Source: Bursaphelenchus xylophilus (Eukaryota > Nematoda > Chromadorea > Rhabditida > Aphelenchoididae). Taken from it: a DNA stretch of 64,000 nt. The position numbers and the translations under genes are program-made. Below, in pieces: positions 44,193 through 56,100 of this stretch (positions are counted from its first letter, which is position 1; each line of letters starts with the position of its first letter). The stretch spans positions 12,462,001-12,526,000 of the forward strand of contig CAJFCV020000003.1 of the NCBI GenBank assembly GCA_904066235.2. Direction: 5' to 3'. The notes beneath the pieces are model-generated. The model made no database searches. It saw nothing but the letters and a program-made list of their open reading frames with translations, and was not told where the DNA came from.

Positions 44193-47100
44193 CTGCATTG
44201 GAAGGGTTCCCGGGCACACCGACACATCCGGCTCTACTAAAACTTCATTCTTCGCCCGTTTTCGAGGCAACGAGAATCCACGTTTCAGCAGCTGAAAATA
44301 TTTTTTTCTTTTTTAGAATTTCAAAAACAGTCTTACTCTAATCCTCAAGTTCGGAGTCAAAGAAGTAACATGAGGTTGGCTGAGGACTTCTCGCTTGTTG
44401 GTGATGATGTCTTGGCCCAAAAGTCGGTTATAATGGGTGGTCAAGTGTCTTCGGAGGAGGGTTTTGTGCGCTGGAATTTGAAGAACTTCGGCCAGAGATT
44501 CGGCAGTGAATGTGGGCTCGTGGACCTGGAAAAAAGTATTGAAATTGAACCGGATTTTTTGGGATTTTTTGAAATTTTTGATATATTTTTGGATTTTTTA
44601 AAATTTTTCAAATTTTTTTTTTAATTTTGATTTTTTAAATTTTTCCAAATCTTTTTTTTTACATTTTCAAAAAAAAGCTTTTTTTAAATTTTCAGAGTTT
44701 TTTTATTTTCATAAAATAAAAAAAACCCCAACTTACCATAAGAGCTCCATGAACCCCACTAAACATCAAATTCGGCGTAAATTCGGACAAATCAATGTTC
44801 TTCAGCCACTGCACCACACAAGTATAGGCCCATTTCTCCACCTCTTCCGGGGCTTGAGGCTTCTGCAAGATCTCCAAATTGAACGTCTTCTCCAATCGAT
44901 GGGAATTGAAGTCAACAGAACGAAGGAATTGAATTCCCCGGGCTAAAGTTGCATGATTCATCGCTGAGGTCACTTTCATTTCGACCAGGTCTTGCGCTGT
45001 TAGGTAGAGCAACATCTGACCGTCGATCATGTTTTCAGCGAAAACATCGCGTAGTTGAGGTAGACCAATGTCGTCGAGCCAGAGCATCACCTGAAAAATG
45101 GAAAATTTAATAAAAAAGTTTTGCAATTCTGCACAGTGCAAAAACATTTTTTTTTTTTGTTTTTGCACGGTGCAAAAAATAACATTTTTTTTGTTCTTTT
45201 GCGGCACAAAAAAAATCTTAAATTAGATTTTACACAGTGCAATCAATCCTTTTTTAGACTGCACTGTGCAGAATTTTAAATCCCCAATTTGCACTGTGCA
45301 AAACAAAAAATTTATAGTTTGCACTGTGCAATGCAAACAATCAAAATTTCAGGCAATTCAAACAATATCTAACCTGATGAGTATCCATGTTATCGGCAGG
45401 CTCCGGGACATTTCCATGATTTCTATCAATCGCATTCAACAAACATCTCAGCTTCTTCCGATGCAGACAACTCTTGATTCCCAGCTCTTTCTCCATCGCA
45501 TTCATCCCCATGTTCAACAAATATCTACCAGTTGCGACATGTTTCTCGGCCTCTGGGGCATATTGTCCCAGCCCAACTTCCGCCAGCCACTCACAGACCG
45601 TTTCCGTGGGCCAATCGCAGAAAATTTGGGCCAACGGCCGAATTGGAATCGCTCCGGTTAAGGGGGCGCCCAACGAGACAATCCTCGCGCTGGCCGAGGA
45701 TTTGAGGCCTCGTTGGAATGCATTCGACTTGATCTCTTGCGAGGTGGAACGGGTCAACTTGCCGAAGAGATTTCGCAAAGTTGAGCGGGTTCGGCCGCGT
45801 TTGAAATTATTGGAGGTTTTGGGTCGAGAACGGCCGATTTCGTCGTCGCTGTCGGCTGAAATTTGTAAAATACGATATGTACCTTGGTCGAAAAGTATAT
45901 AAGGCTAATTTTAGGCAAAGCCGTTAGTTGAAATCAGCGATTTTTTTACGTTTTTAGGGCAAAAATAAGGAAAAAATGCAAAAAATTTATTTTTTTGTTA
46001 ATAACTGCACTTTTCAAGCCTCAAAAAAACAAAAAAAATATTAGAATTTGTTAGTGAACTGAGGACAATTCAACCTCAAACTCTCACTCAAATCATTCAA
46101 TTCACGGCACGCGCCACGATTCAGATTGGGCGTGGACAGAGAGCGCTTGGCCTGCGCCAGTTTGGGATCTGAATTCAATTTCAACCAACGCTTCAACGCC
46201 GGATCGCCGGCCAAAACCTGCGACGTCGGGCGGGCTTCAGACTCACCTCCAATGTGTGTGGAACTGGTGGCGGAGAGCCGGGGACGGGGAAGATTCAGGG
46301 CGGATATGGACTGAAAAAATTTTTGAAATACGATTTTTTTAAAAAATTTTTGGAAAAAATTTCAAAATCTTATTTGCACAGTGCAAAAAAAAAATTCTGA
46401 TTTTTTGCACAGTGCAGTCCGTTTTTACATTTTTTTATAAAAATTGCACCGTGCAAAAAAATTTTTTTTTATTTGTTCCCAAAAACTCACCTTAGAATGA
46501 AGAGGGCGAGGCAGACTAGTGGTTTGGCCATTCTGATTTGTATGGAAATGAAGTTCACCACCGATTCGGCGGATTTCGTCCAGTTCTGCGGCCAATTGAC
46601 GAGCTGTTGGGGAAGATGGAGCTATTCTGAAAAAATGGGCGTTATTTTTCAATCTTTTTATTCAGAATTTTTTCACTGCGCAATTTTTTTTTTATTTTTT
46701 GCACTGTGCGGAAACTTTATTTTTCTTATTTTTTTGCACTGTGCAAAATTTTTGTTTTTCTTATTTCTGCACTGTGCTGGTTTTTTTATTCTTCTGCAGT
46801 GTGAATTTCAAAAAAAAAAAAAAAAAATAATTTTTTTCTTTTCCACATCAAAAAAATAAAAAATTTCCAATTGCACCGTGCGAAACACAAAATTTGTTTC
46901 CGCACCGTGCAAAAACACATTTTTTCGAATTGCACTGTGCAAAACACTTTTCCAAAAAAAAACTCACCCAGAATTGGTCGGTTGCGCAAACAACGACGTA
47001 GTCTGATGAATCGGCCTCGGCGTTGTCGAATTCGAAGCCACTGGCTGCCAGCTGACACTCTGCTGATGCGGTTGCCCTCCGGCACTCAAACTCGACAAAT

Positions 47101-50100
47101 ACGAAGCCGACGGAGGGATGGGCGATCGATGGATGTAATGGCTCGGACTTGCGTTAAAATTCACATTTGAATGGACCGAACTGCACAGAGAGGCGGGGAA
47201 AGACGAGGAATGCGCCATGTTCTCCTTGACGTCATCGAAAAGCAACCGCCGAATTTGTTGATTTATATCGACCGGCTGATGTTTTGGTCGATTCGGCGGT
47301 GTGGGTGAGGGGTTTTGATTTTGGAAGCGTTGCGATGAATTTGAGCCATTTTCCAGTTGAGAGGATCGAGAGGAAGATCGCTGTTCGCCTAATTGGGAAC
47401 GGAGCGAGTTGATTTCCAATTTTTTCTGCTCATTATCGGCCATCAGACGCTGGACAATTATCCGGAGCTGCTCCATTTCTTGGTCTGAAAATTAAATTTT
47501 TAGAAAAAAAGCAGATTTTTTTGCACCGTGCAAAGAAATCAAAAAAAATTTGCACAGTGCAGAAAAAAAATAGATGGAAAATATTGCACGGCGCAAGAAA
47601 ATAAAAAAACTTTATTCTGCACTGTGCAAAAAATATCAAAAAAAAAATCTTGCACTGTGCAGTTTAAAGTTGCAAAAAAAAATTTCGCACGGTGCAAAAA
47701 AATTGAAAGAAAATTTTGCACAGTGCAGTTGACAAATTTTTTTTATTGCACAGAACTTTTTAAGAATCTTGAGCACAAAAGTTTGCACCATGCAATGAAA
47801 AATTCCGCACTGTGCAAGAGAAAAATTAGCTCCGCGGAGCTCCGTTTAAAAGACAAAAAAAAATTTTTTAATTTTCCGCGCAAAGCAAATTTTTTTTCAT
47901 ACAATGCTAATTAGCAACGACGTATTTTAAAACGTTAAAATCTTACTTTGCTCGTTCGTTTCCGGTCGACTCATCGACAAGTTGTGTTGATTCATCAAGG
48001 TCTGCATGGAATGAGTGAGACGCTCAATTTCGGCCTAAATCAAAAATTTATTTACTGGAAAAATTTGCAGAGATCAATTGTTTTTTATAAAAAAATCACC
48101 TGACTATTCTGCAGTCTCTTTTCGGCTTCAGCTTTCTCCCTTTCCATAACGGTGAAGCGCGATTTCAGCTCGGTAATTTCTTTGTGCAAATCCGCCTTGT
48201 AGCTGGGGTCCTCCTGAAATTTGTAAAATACGGCCTCTATGATTTTGGCTAAATTCTTACATTACTGTTTGAGAGCACTTCATACGAATAAATCCTTCGT
48301 TTATCGGCTAATTTAGTCTCCAAATCTTGGATTTGTTCCCTTTGTGCGCCAACTTGGTCGGTTAGGACTGCCACCTGAAATATAAAAAAGGATTTTACAA
48401 CACAGATACCAGAAAATTCGTAATCATAAGCTGAATTCAAGATTTTTTGAAATTTGTCGTCAATAAAGTACAGTAATCCAGTACAGTAAGAAATTTGTAA
48501 AAATACATGATTTTTGGTTAACATGTTTCTTAAAATCTATTTTTTTTTGCAATTTTTAGTCGTTTTAGAAGCTTGCAACATAATGCCAGAGGCTTAAAAA
48601 TTTGGCGGGAAGATTAAAAATACAAAAAAAAATTCTGCTGGGAAACCATACAATCACCAGATTAGGATGTTGTAAGCTTAAAGAAGCTGATAAGTCCCCA
48701 TTTTCGTACTTGAAACATAATGCCAAGATTTGTTTGATTTTAAACTTTGGCGGGAACTTAAAAAAAATTTTTGACAAAATGGTGTAGAAACTCAGAAAAT
48801 TAGTTCAAAATGTCTTTGAGACGAAGGGAAAGCAAAATTATTACAGTTGCCTACCTGTAAGCACAAGGTATCTCGAGTAATCGCCAATCGTCGAAGTTTT
48901 TCTTGCAGTTCGGGGTACTCCGGACAGGAGACCGTGGACATCGACGGGGAAGGACTCTAAAATTATTCGGCCATGATACACGTATGTATATTACAACAGC
49001 CTCAAATCTAATTTCTGAACATATTTTACCCTCAAAAAAACTTTTTTTGAAACTTGATACCAAGTCTAATATGAATTACTTTTTTTGACGTATTTTCCAA
49101 ACAAAATCCCGAAATTTACCCTCAGGGCGGGCTAATTCCCCGCAGTTTTCATCCCGAATTTTTTGTTGAGCCCGCCGAAACAAGAGGCTCCGACGAAATC
49201 CAGTTAGGATCAGGCCTTCTTCGGGCTTTCCTCGGGATATTATTCGGGGAAAAACATGTGGCTACTGGTCACAATATTGAGTCAATCTCTGACCAGGGAA
49301 ATACAAATCCCTGAGGCAAATATTGAGATTTCAGTTTTTCTTCTAATCCTTGTCGCTGCTGCACAGTGCAGCTTTTTGTTTTCTTATGCACGGTACATTT
49401 TTTCTTCGAGAGCGTTTGCACAGTGCGGAATCAAAATTTTTTTTGTCGCCGTTGCACAGTGCAGTCCTCAAAAGTTCACTTGCACTGTGCAGATCCGAAT
49501 TTTTGTTTTCGCACAGTGAAGTTCCGCCAACTTTCTTAATTCGACTGCACTGTGCAAAAACAAACAAACGACGTCATTCTACAGTACTCTATTCCACAAA
49601 AGTATTTAGATTTTTTCCTTTCCCGAACTAATACACTTAAGACACCAGCCAAAAAATTTGCTCAACAACTTTTGCACACTGAAAAAAAAGCGATGTTCCC
49701 GCCACGAAAAAACGGTCCAATTTCAATTCGAAAAAACGCAAAAAGAAACTGGCCCTTGTCCAATTAGACGAGTGCGCAAAACCCCTCCGGCAAAAACCTT
49801 TGCCCTTCCAAACTCTTCGGCTTCGCAAAACCTTTCGGCCTTCCCATCCCCCCTCCACGAAAAAAAAGTCTTGGTTTCATCCCCGTGGACAAATTTAAAT
49901 TTGGACAAAGAAAATGGCCTAAGGCCATGTTCAATATTGCCTCTGCGAAAACATGATAAGATGGAGGAAATTTGAAGGGAGCATTTGAGGAGCTTGCCGG
50001 AGGGCATAAGGTAAAAATGAAAAAAATAGTTTGGATTTGCACTGTGCAATTTCTGCAATATTTTCATTGCACTGTGCGGCCAATCCTTTTTGATCGCAGA

Positions 50101-53100
50101 GTGCAAGGGAAAGGTTTTTGGAACAGTGCGAAAAATTTTTGGCTGCACAGTGCATTCAAATTTTTTGACTGCACAGTGTGACAGAAAAAAAACATTTTTC
50201 CGCACCGTGCAAAATGAAAACAATGAAAATTTGCACAGTGCAAAAGCAAAGCTTCATTTCTACACAGTGCAAAATTTTTAGCTGCACAGTGCACTCAAAT
50301 TTTATGAATAAAAAAATTTTCACAGTCCGACAGAAAAAAATTTCTTTTGCACCGTGCAAAAAGAAAGCTATGAAAATTTGCACTGTGCAAAGTCAAAGCT
50401 TCATTTCAAAAAAACATGCAGGCCGCACAGTGCACTGAGATCTTGTTTGGTTGCATAGTGCAACAGAAAAAACGTTTTTCGCACCGTGCAAAAAGAAAAC
50501 TTAATTTTTGCGCAGTGCAAAAGACAAAGTTGTTGCACGGTGCAAAGAGAACTGAAAATTTTTTGCACAGTGCAAAAGTAAAACTTTATTTTTGCACAGT
50601 GCAAAACCAAAAAAGAAGGTCGCTGCGCAGTGCGGTGAGGAATGAAAACTTTTTTTCATTGCGCAAAAGAAAAAAAATATTGCACGGTGCAGAAAGAAAT
50701 GAAAAATTTCTGAAATTTCTGCTCTGTGCAAGACAAAAAAAAGATTAAGTTTTGTGTTTGTTTCTAAAAGTAATGTCTAATATAAAGCAATAAAAATTGG
50801 TAAAATCCGGCGTCACTAATTGCCCAATATCCCCTCAGTTTTCCGTCGGGTTTGAAGCGATTTTTAAGGATGAGAAGCGAGAAGAATGGATAGGCCTAGT
50901 CCAAATTCTTGTGTCCTCAAAAAACCCCTTAAGGGCATAAATTTGGAGCGGAAATTTGCGCACTTCGCCGCGGGGCAATGGAAATTTATGAACGGGTTTT
51001 GAGTTATTTTTAGTGGGTAAACAGAAATTGGAGCCAAATTCGAACGAAAATGGGATTGTTTTTGCTAAAATACGATAGCTTTTGTGGAAAAATGCCCCGT
51101 GAAAGAATGGAGGAGTATTTTGCAATATAAAACAAGGTGTGGTACACTCTAAGAAGCGTGTTTTGAGGGAAAATTTTAGCTAGAATTACGAAAAAGATCT
51201 GAAAACGGGGGAAAATAAGAAAAATTGTCAGATTTGATCGAAGATCGGGCGAAAATCGGCCTTTCCGCCCCATAAAAGCCCCCAAAAATAGTTAGACAAG
51301 GAACGCTGGCTAACGTTTTTTTCTCGTTTGAACCCCCAATCTAGCCGTGGGGGCGCAATTTGGGAGGCCCCACTTCATTCCCGGCTATTAGAAGGAAGTT
51401 CGATTCCGGTCTCGGAAAAAGCCAAATGCCCGCCGGGTTTTCGCGCATTGCATGGGAAATTGGAGTGGGTTTGGAGAGGGGAGAGGAAATTTTGATTGTA
51501 AAATACGATTTTTAAAATTGTTTGAGCTCATTTTTTAGGGGAGAAAAATATAAAATTTTGTTTTGAATCTAGAAATTAAGGGATAATTAAGTTCGAAATA
51601 GAATATTGATTGTAAAATACGTGGATCGCTACTAGCTGAATAAGTTTTTATTAAAAAAACCGCGTAGAAATAAAAAAAAAAATCAAAAAAAAAACTGTAA
51701 TTTTTACAAAATTTTTTATCTTCTAAGACGAATTTTTATGCTTACCGTTATGCCCTACCACTCCAAATATTTCTAATAGGCTTTTTCTGTCAAAAAATTT
51801 TTAGTTTTTTAGTTTATCATTTTTTCGTCAAAAAACCATATAAAATCATTCAAAGCCTCAAAAACCCCCCAAAAATTTTTAAAAATCTCAAAAAATCCAC
51901 CCTACCATTCCTACAGAAATGTCATTTTTTGTCCCAACTGCCCCTAATTACCCGCACTCCCTAAATATGCAGCCAGTTGTTCCAGGTCGTGCATAAATTT
52001 CCCGGAGGCATTTTTCAGCCCCGCCGCCGAACCCCATAAATCACGCTGCCCCATTTATATGTATACAAGGCCTGGTAACGCGAAGGTCTCGAGGATATCA
52101 TTTTGAAGACCTCTTGGACCTATTTTTAGTTGTTTTTGAAAGTTTGGAATTTTTGAATTTCAAATTTGGCGGGATTTTTGGCATTCCGTCTTGGGCTGAA
52201 AAATGGTTTGAAGATCGGTTTAGAGTAGTAAGGAGGTGCTCTAAGACCGTTAAGTGGTCATCTTCAAAATTTTTATCGTTAAATTTTAAATTTTGCGGGG
52301 TTTTTGGCATTCTGCATCAAGCTGAAAAATGGCTTGAAAAACCATTTTAGAGTAATAAGAATGTGTCCTAAGGCCGTAAGAAGTCTCTTTCAACACTTTT
52401 AAGGCTTAAAATTTAAACTTCGCGGGGTTTTTGGCATTCTGTCACAAGATTATTTTTCAGCTGAAATTCGGGATTTTTTGATTTTTAATGGTCCATCTAG
52501 CCCAATTGAAGTAATATAGCACCAAAACATACCGGGCTGATCCGAGAATGAGCCCAACTTGACCCTCTTTCCTTATTCAAGTTGATCACCGGCTCCTGCA
52601 GGCCCAAATTGCTCTCCGTCAAGGCTTGATTCGACTCTCTCGGTGAGCTGTGGGCACTCGGCACCGTGCCGACACTTAATTTCGGGCCTCGAACTTCCAG
52701 CAAACCATACTTTGAGTCCGACAACGATCGATGAATCCGATGGCCGCCTTGATTCAGCTCAACGTTCTCTTCAATTTGCAGCAACTCGGCGGGAATTGGT
52801 CCACTTCCAATGCGAATTGCACCCGCCGAAAAATTGATGCATTTCGGCGGACTGGTCGAGGCTTGAGCATCATGCGAGTCCGAGCCAGAGGTGCCAAGTC
52901 TTGGCCGGTAAGGCGGTGGAGGCGGAAGATAGGAGCAACTACTTTCGGCGCTCAAAGTTGAGCCGAACCCAGAGTCGCTGAAGTGATTTTGGTAGGGTTT
53001 ATTGCGATTGGAGCCGTTGGTAATCGTTGACAAACTTCTGGAGAGTACGGTCATTGTATTGGAATAATGAGTTGGCGGTTTGAAGGGTTACTGTAGCCAC

Positions 53101-56100
53101 ATCAAGTAGGTTTAGTTATGATTTTAGGGAATATAGGCAATAAATTAGGTAAACAAAGTTTGGTTGATTACTAGCAGTAATAGATAGATCAACATAAACG
53201 CTTCTGGCAATGCGTAGTATAGGTCATTGGCTTTCATATGGCATTATAAAGAAGTTGAGTCAGCGTTTTAACTAGCCGAAATATGAGCCACAAAATAAGC
53301 TCAAATTCTTCCGAAAAGTAAACAATTTTCGGTTCGTTGCGCAATAATTAACTCATTTAGCCGGCCAAAAAGTATTTCATAACATAAACAGTAGTGCAGC
53401 GGGTGCTCCGACCTATTTCCGTCCCAATCAGCAATCGATCCGGCCGGTTTGCAGCTATTTTTAGCCGAAAATCGAATGGAATGCGATTCCGGCCCCGACA
53501 GCGAATCCCCCTCCGGCGTTTTATTGGAGGTGGCCTCGAGGCGGCGAGGAATGCGAGGAATCCCGCCCGTGGAATTTAACACTCGGCACGGCGCGTTTGA
53601 TCGGGGCGGCCCGGTGATCTCCGGATCGCGGGCCGCTCTCCCCAAAGTCTGCGATCCCCGCCGCGGATAAACACACCGGCCCCGAGGAAGAGCGGAGGGG
53701 GGTGACAATGTCTAACAAGCGAGATTTTTGATGCCCTGTCCTTGTAATTGTCATGTCAACCGGCGGCACGAAATGATTGAACACTCGACGTTCGGCCGGA
53801 TTTACGTGAAACTTTTATGGGTTAGAGGTCAGAAAGCAGTGATTTTTGGCAGAAAAGGCTCAGATTCTGTTGAAATTTATTAATGTTAATGGCAACTAGT
53901 AAAGTTTGAGCTGAAAAATGTGAATATTAGTTGACAAATTTCACTGCAAATCAATCAACTATCAAGAACAGAAGAAAGAGGGACGTATTTTACACTCAAC
54001 TCACCTCAGCTGATTATTTGGCCGAACCGGTGAGAAAGTTATGGAGCCCCCAGAAACCGCACTTCTCATCCCATTCGAAGCGCAAAGATTGACCGAATTT
54101 GTGGAATGCGCGGTCTGTCGATGGCCCTCGGCGATTGGTCGAAGTTCGTCCGCGAATCGCGCCGAAATCGGGCGGCTTACGGTGTTGGCGTAGGGCAGGG
54201 AGTTGCGTCGAACTTTGGCCGGTTTCTGTGACCAGCCCATGTTGAAGATGTCAAACGGGTTCATGTTATGCATGGTAGTGTAGAAATCAATGTGATAAGG
54301 TAAAATACGCGATTTGACCTCGGAAAATAATTTTTTTTGGCTCAGCTATCCGATAGATTAGTAATTTTGGAGATTCACGTTTTTTTACAAAATCCTGTAG
54401 CTCCCTAGCACTACAGTTGTCAATAAAGTTGTAATATGATGTGATGATGATTGTCGATGAATATCCTACTATTCAGAGCTCTTCTGACGGCTGCAGCGGC
54501 CGTCAAATTTGACCACGGTCAAAATGGTGGGTAATGTCAAAGATGTCGCAGCTATCTGGCAGCTAGCCAAAAGTTGGCCTGCAGATAACTGGTATGATAG
54601 TAGGAGCCCTCAGAGAGCGGAGTGGTCGATTTTATTTCCAAATTGCTCTATCAGCCGCGTTGAAAACGGCTTTTATTCAAAGCCTGGTCTAATGGAAGTG
54701 TAATATCGGAAATATGGTCGATTCAAAAAGATGGCTTGAAATATGGCCAAAGTAGTTTCTGTAGACAATACTGTTATCCAGTAGCTTCAATACGATAGAT
54801 TGTTCAACCACTCAGCACCGCCCAGCCTCCAAAGGTGCGGTTCCAAAGCAATCCTTCCAAATCTTCAAAGATCTTCGCTGAACTTTCAGGAATTCGCATT
54901 AAATCAGATCGAAAAAACAAAAGTTCAACCGGTCAAACATCCCGGAAATAATGGGTCTGAACGCCGTTCGAGATGTCAATAAGCCGAGGTATAAAAAATC
55001 GGTGATGAGTTAAAAATAGGACTCAAAAAAAAATGGGTACAACTTGAGCGAAAAACAAAAGAATATGTACGTGGAAAGAAGAAGGTGCATAAAAAGTGAT
55101 GTCATTCTTGAGGATTGGCAAGAAAAAAATGAAAAAAAAATCGAAATTGAGGCTGTACCGTGCATTTTCGAAAAAAAACTTTGCACGGTGCGAAAAATAA
55201 AAAGTAAAATTTCGCACCGTGCAATAATGGGATGGTAAAATACGTGCAATGTACTGGTTAGAATAGTAAATACGAAGATGTAGGTTCCAAAGAACACTAA
55301 AATACGACATTCGCCGCAAATTTGAAGGTCATAAAATCGACTCTCTCCTCGAATTTTGAAGAATCCCTTCAAATAAACGTTTTATCCGAGTCGGAAAAAC
55401 GAAAAAAAAAATTCTCGAGATCGGAATTCGGGAAATGAGCGGCCGAAAGGTTCGGCCGGACAGGTATGAAAGCCCATCGAACTGGGATGGGGCACCTGGA
55501 AGAGGAGTTTTGACGCTCAGCTGTCTCTTTGCAATGTCTTTGAGGGGCCCAATCAGTTTTCCAAAAAATTTTTTATCCAGATGAGATGATAAAAAACACC
55601 GCCTCGGGGGTTTTAATGGCAAAAGTTTCGAAAAAAAATGATAAAAGTTTTTAAAAAAATTAAAATTTTTAAAAATCAATTTTTACAAAATTTGCCCTCT
55701 GGCAGGAAATATTTTTTTTTATTTTTGAATAATTTTTTTTATAATTCAGACCGTATTTTACATTTTTTGTCATATTTTTACTGCTTAAAACAGAATGCCA
55801 AATTTACCCGCCAAATTTGAATTCAAGTTTTTTTATATATTATATTATATTTCATTTTGATTTTGAAATCTAAAAATCAATGCAAACATACCACAAGGTC
55901 GCGCAACGCCTCATCGCCATTGTTGTCGTAGACCCACTTCAAAATCTTATATCTGACCTTGCGATCTGGTGGTGCGATTTTGTCCGCATCGATCGCCTGA
56001 AATACAGAAGAAAATATTGGAAAAATGGACAATGCTAGTTCTCACGTATTTTAAAAATCTTATATAGTGATAATAAGCAAAATATTTGTGTCATCAAAAG

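Noticed and set aside
44692..45207. Start of a separate SAM-domain gene at the long 171-codon frame
   Set aside because: The frame upstream of VMLWLDDIGL is intronic palindrome sequence; the SAM2 exon joins the SAM1 exon in phase as in liprin-beta.
45380..45902. 142-codon plus-strand ORF opposite the SAM1 exon
   Set aside because: Antisense shadow; the minus strand encodes a clear liprin-beta SAM domain.
50035..50735. A true CRISPR array
   Set aside because: Nematode nuclear context, 11-bp palindrome too short, spacer lengths irregular, and no cas genes.
50178..50748. Cys/His-rich ORFs resembling repeated zinc-binding motifs (CTVQ, HCA repeats)
   Set aside because: The periodic Cys and His come from TGCAC-N-GTGCA read as codons; the same happens at 11304-11645, 47528-47914 and 29464-29934.
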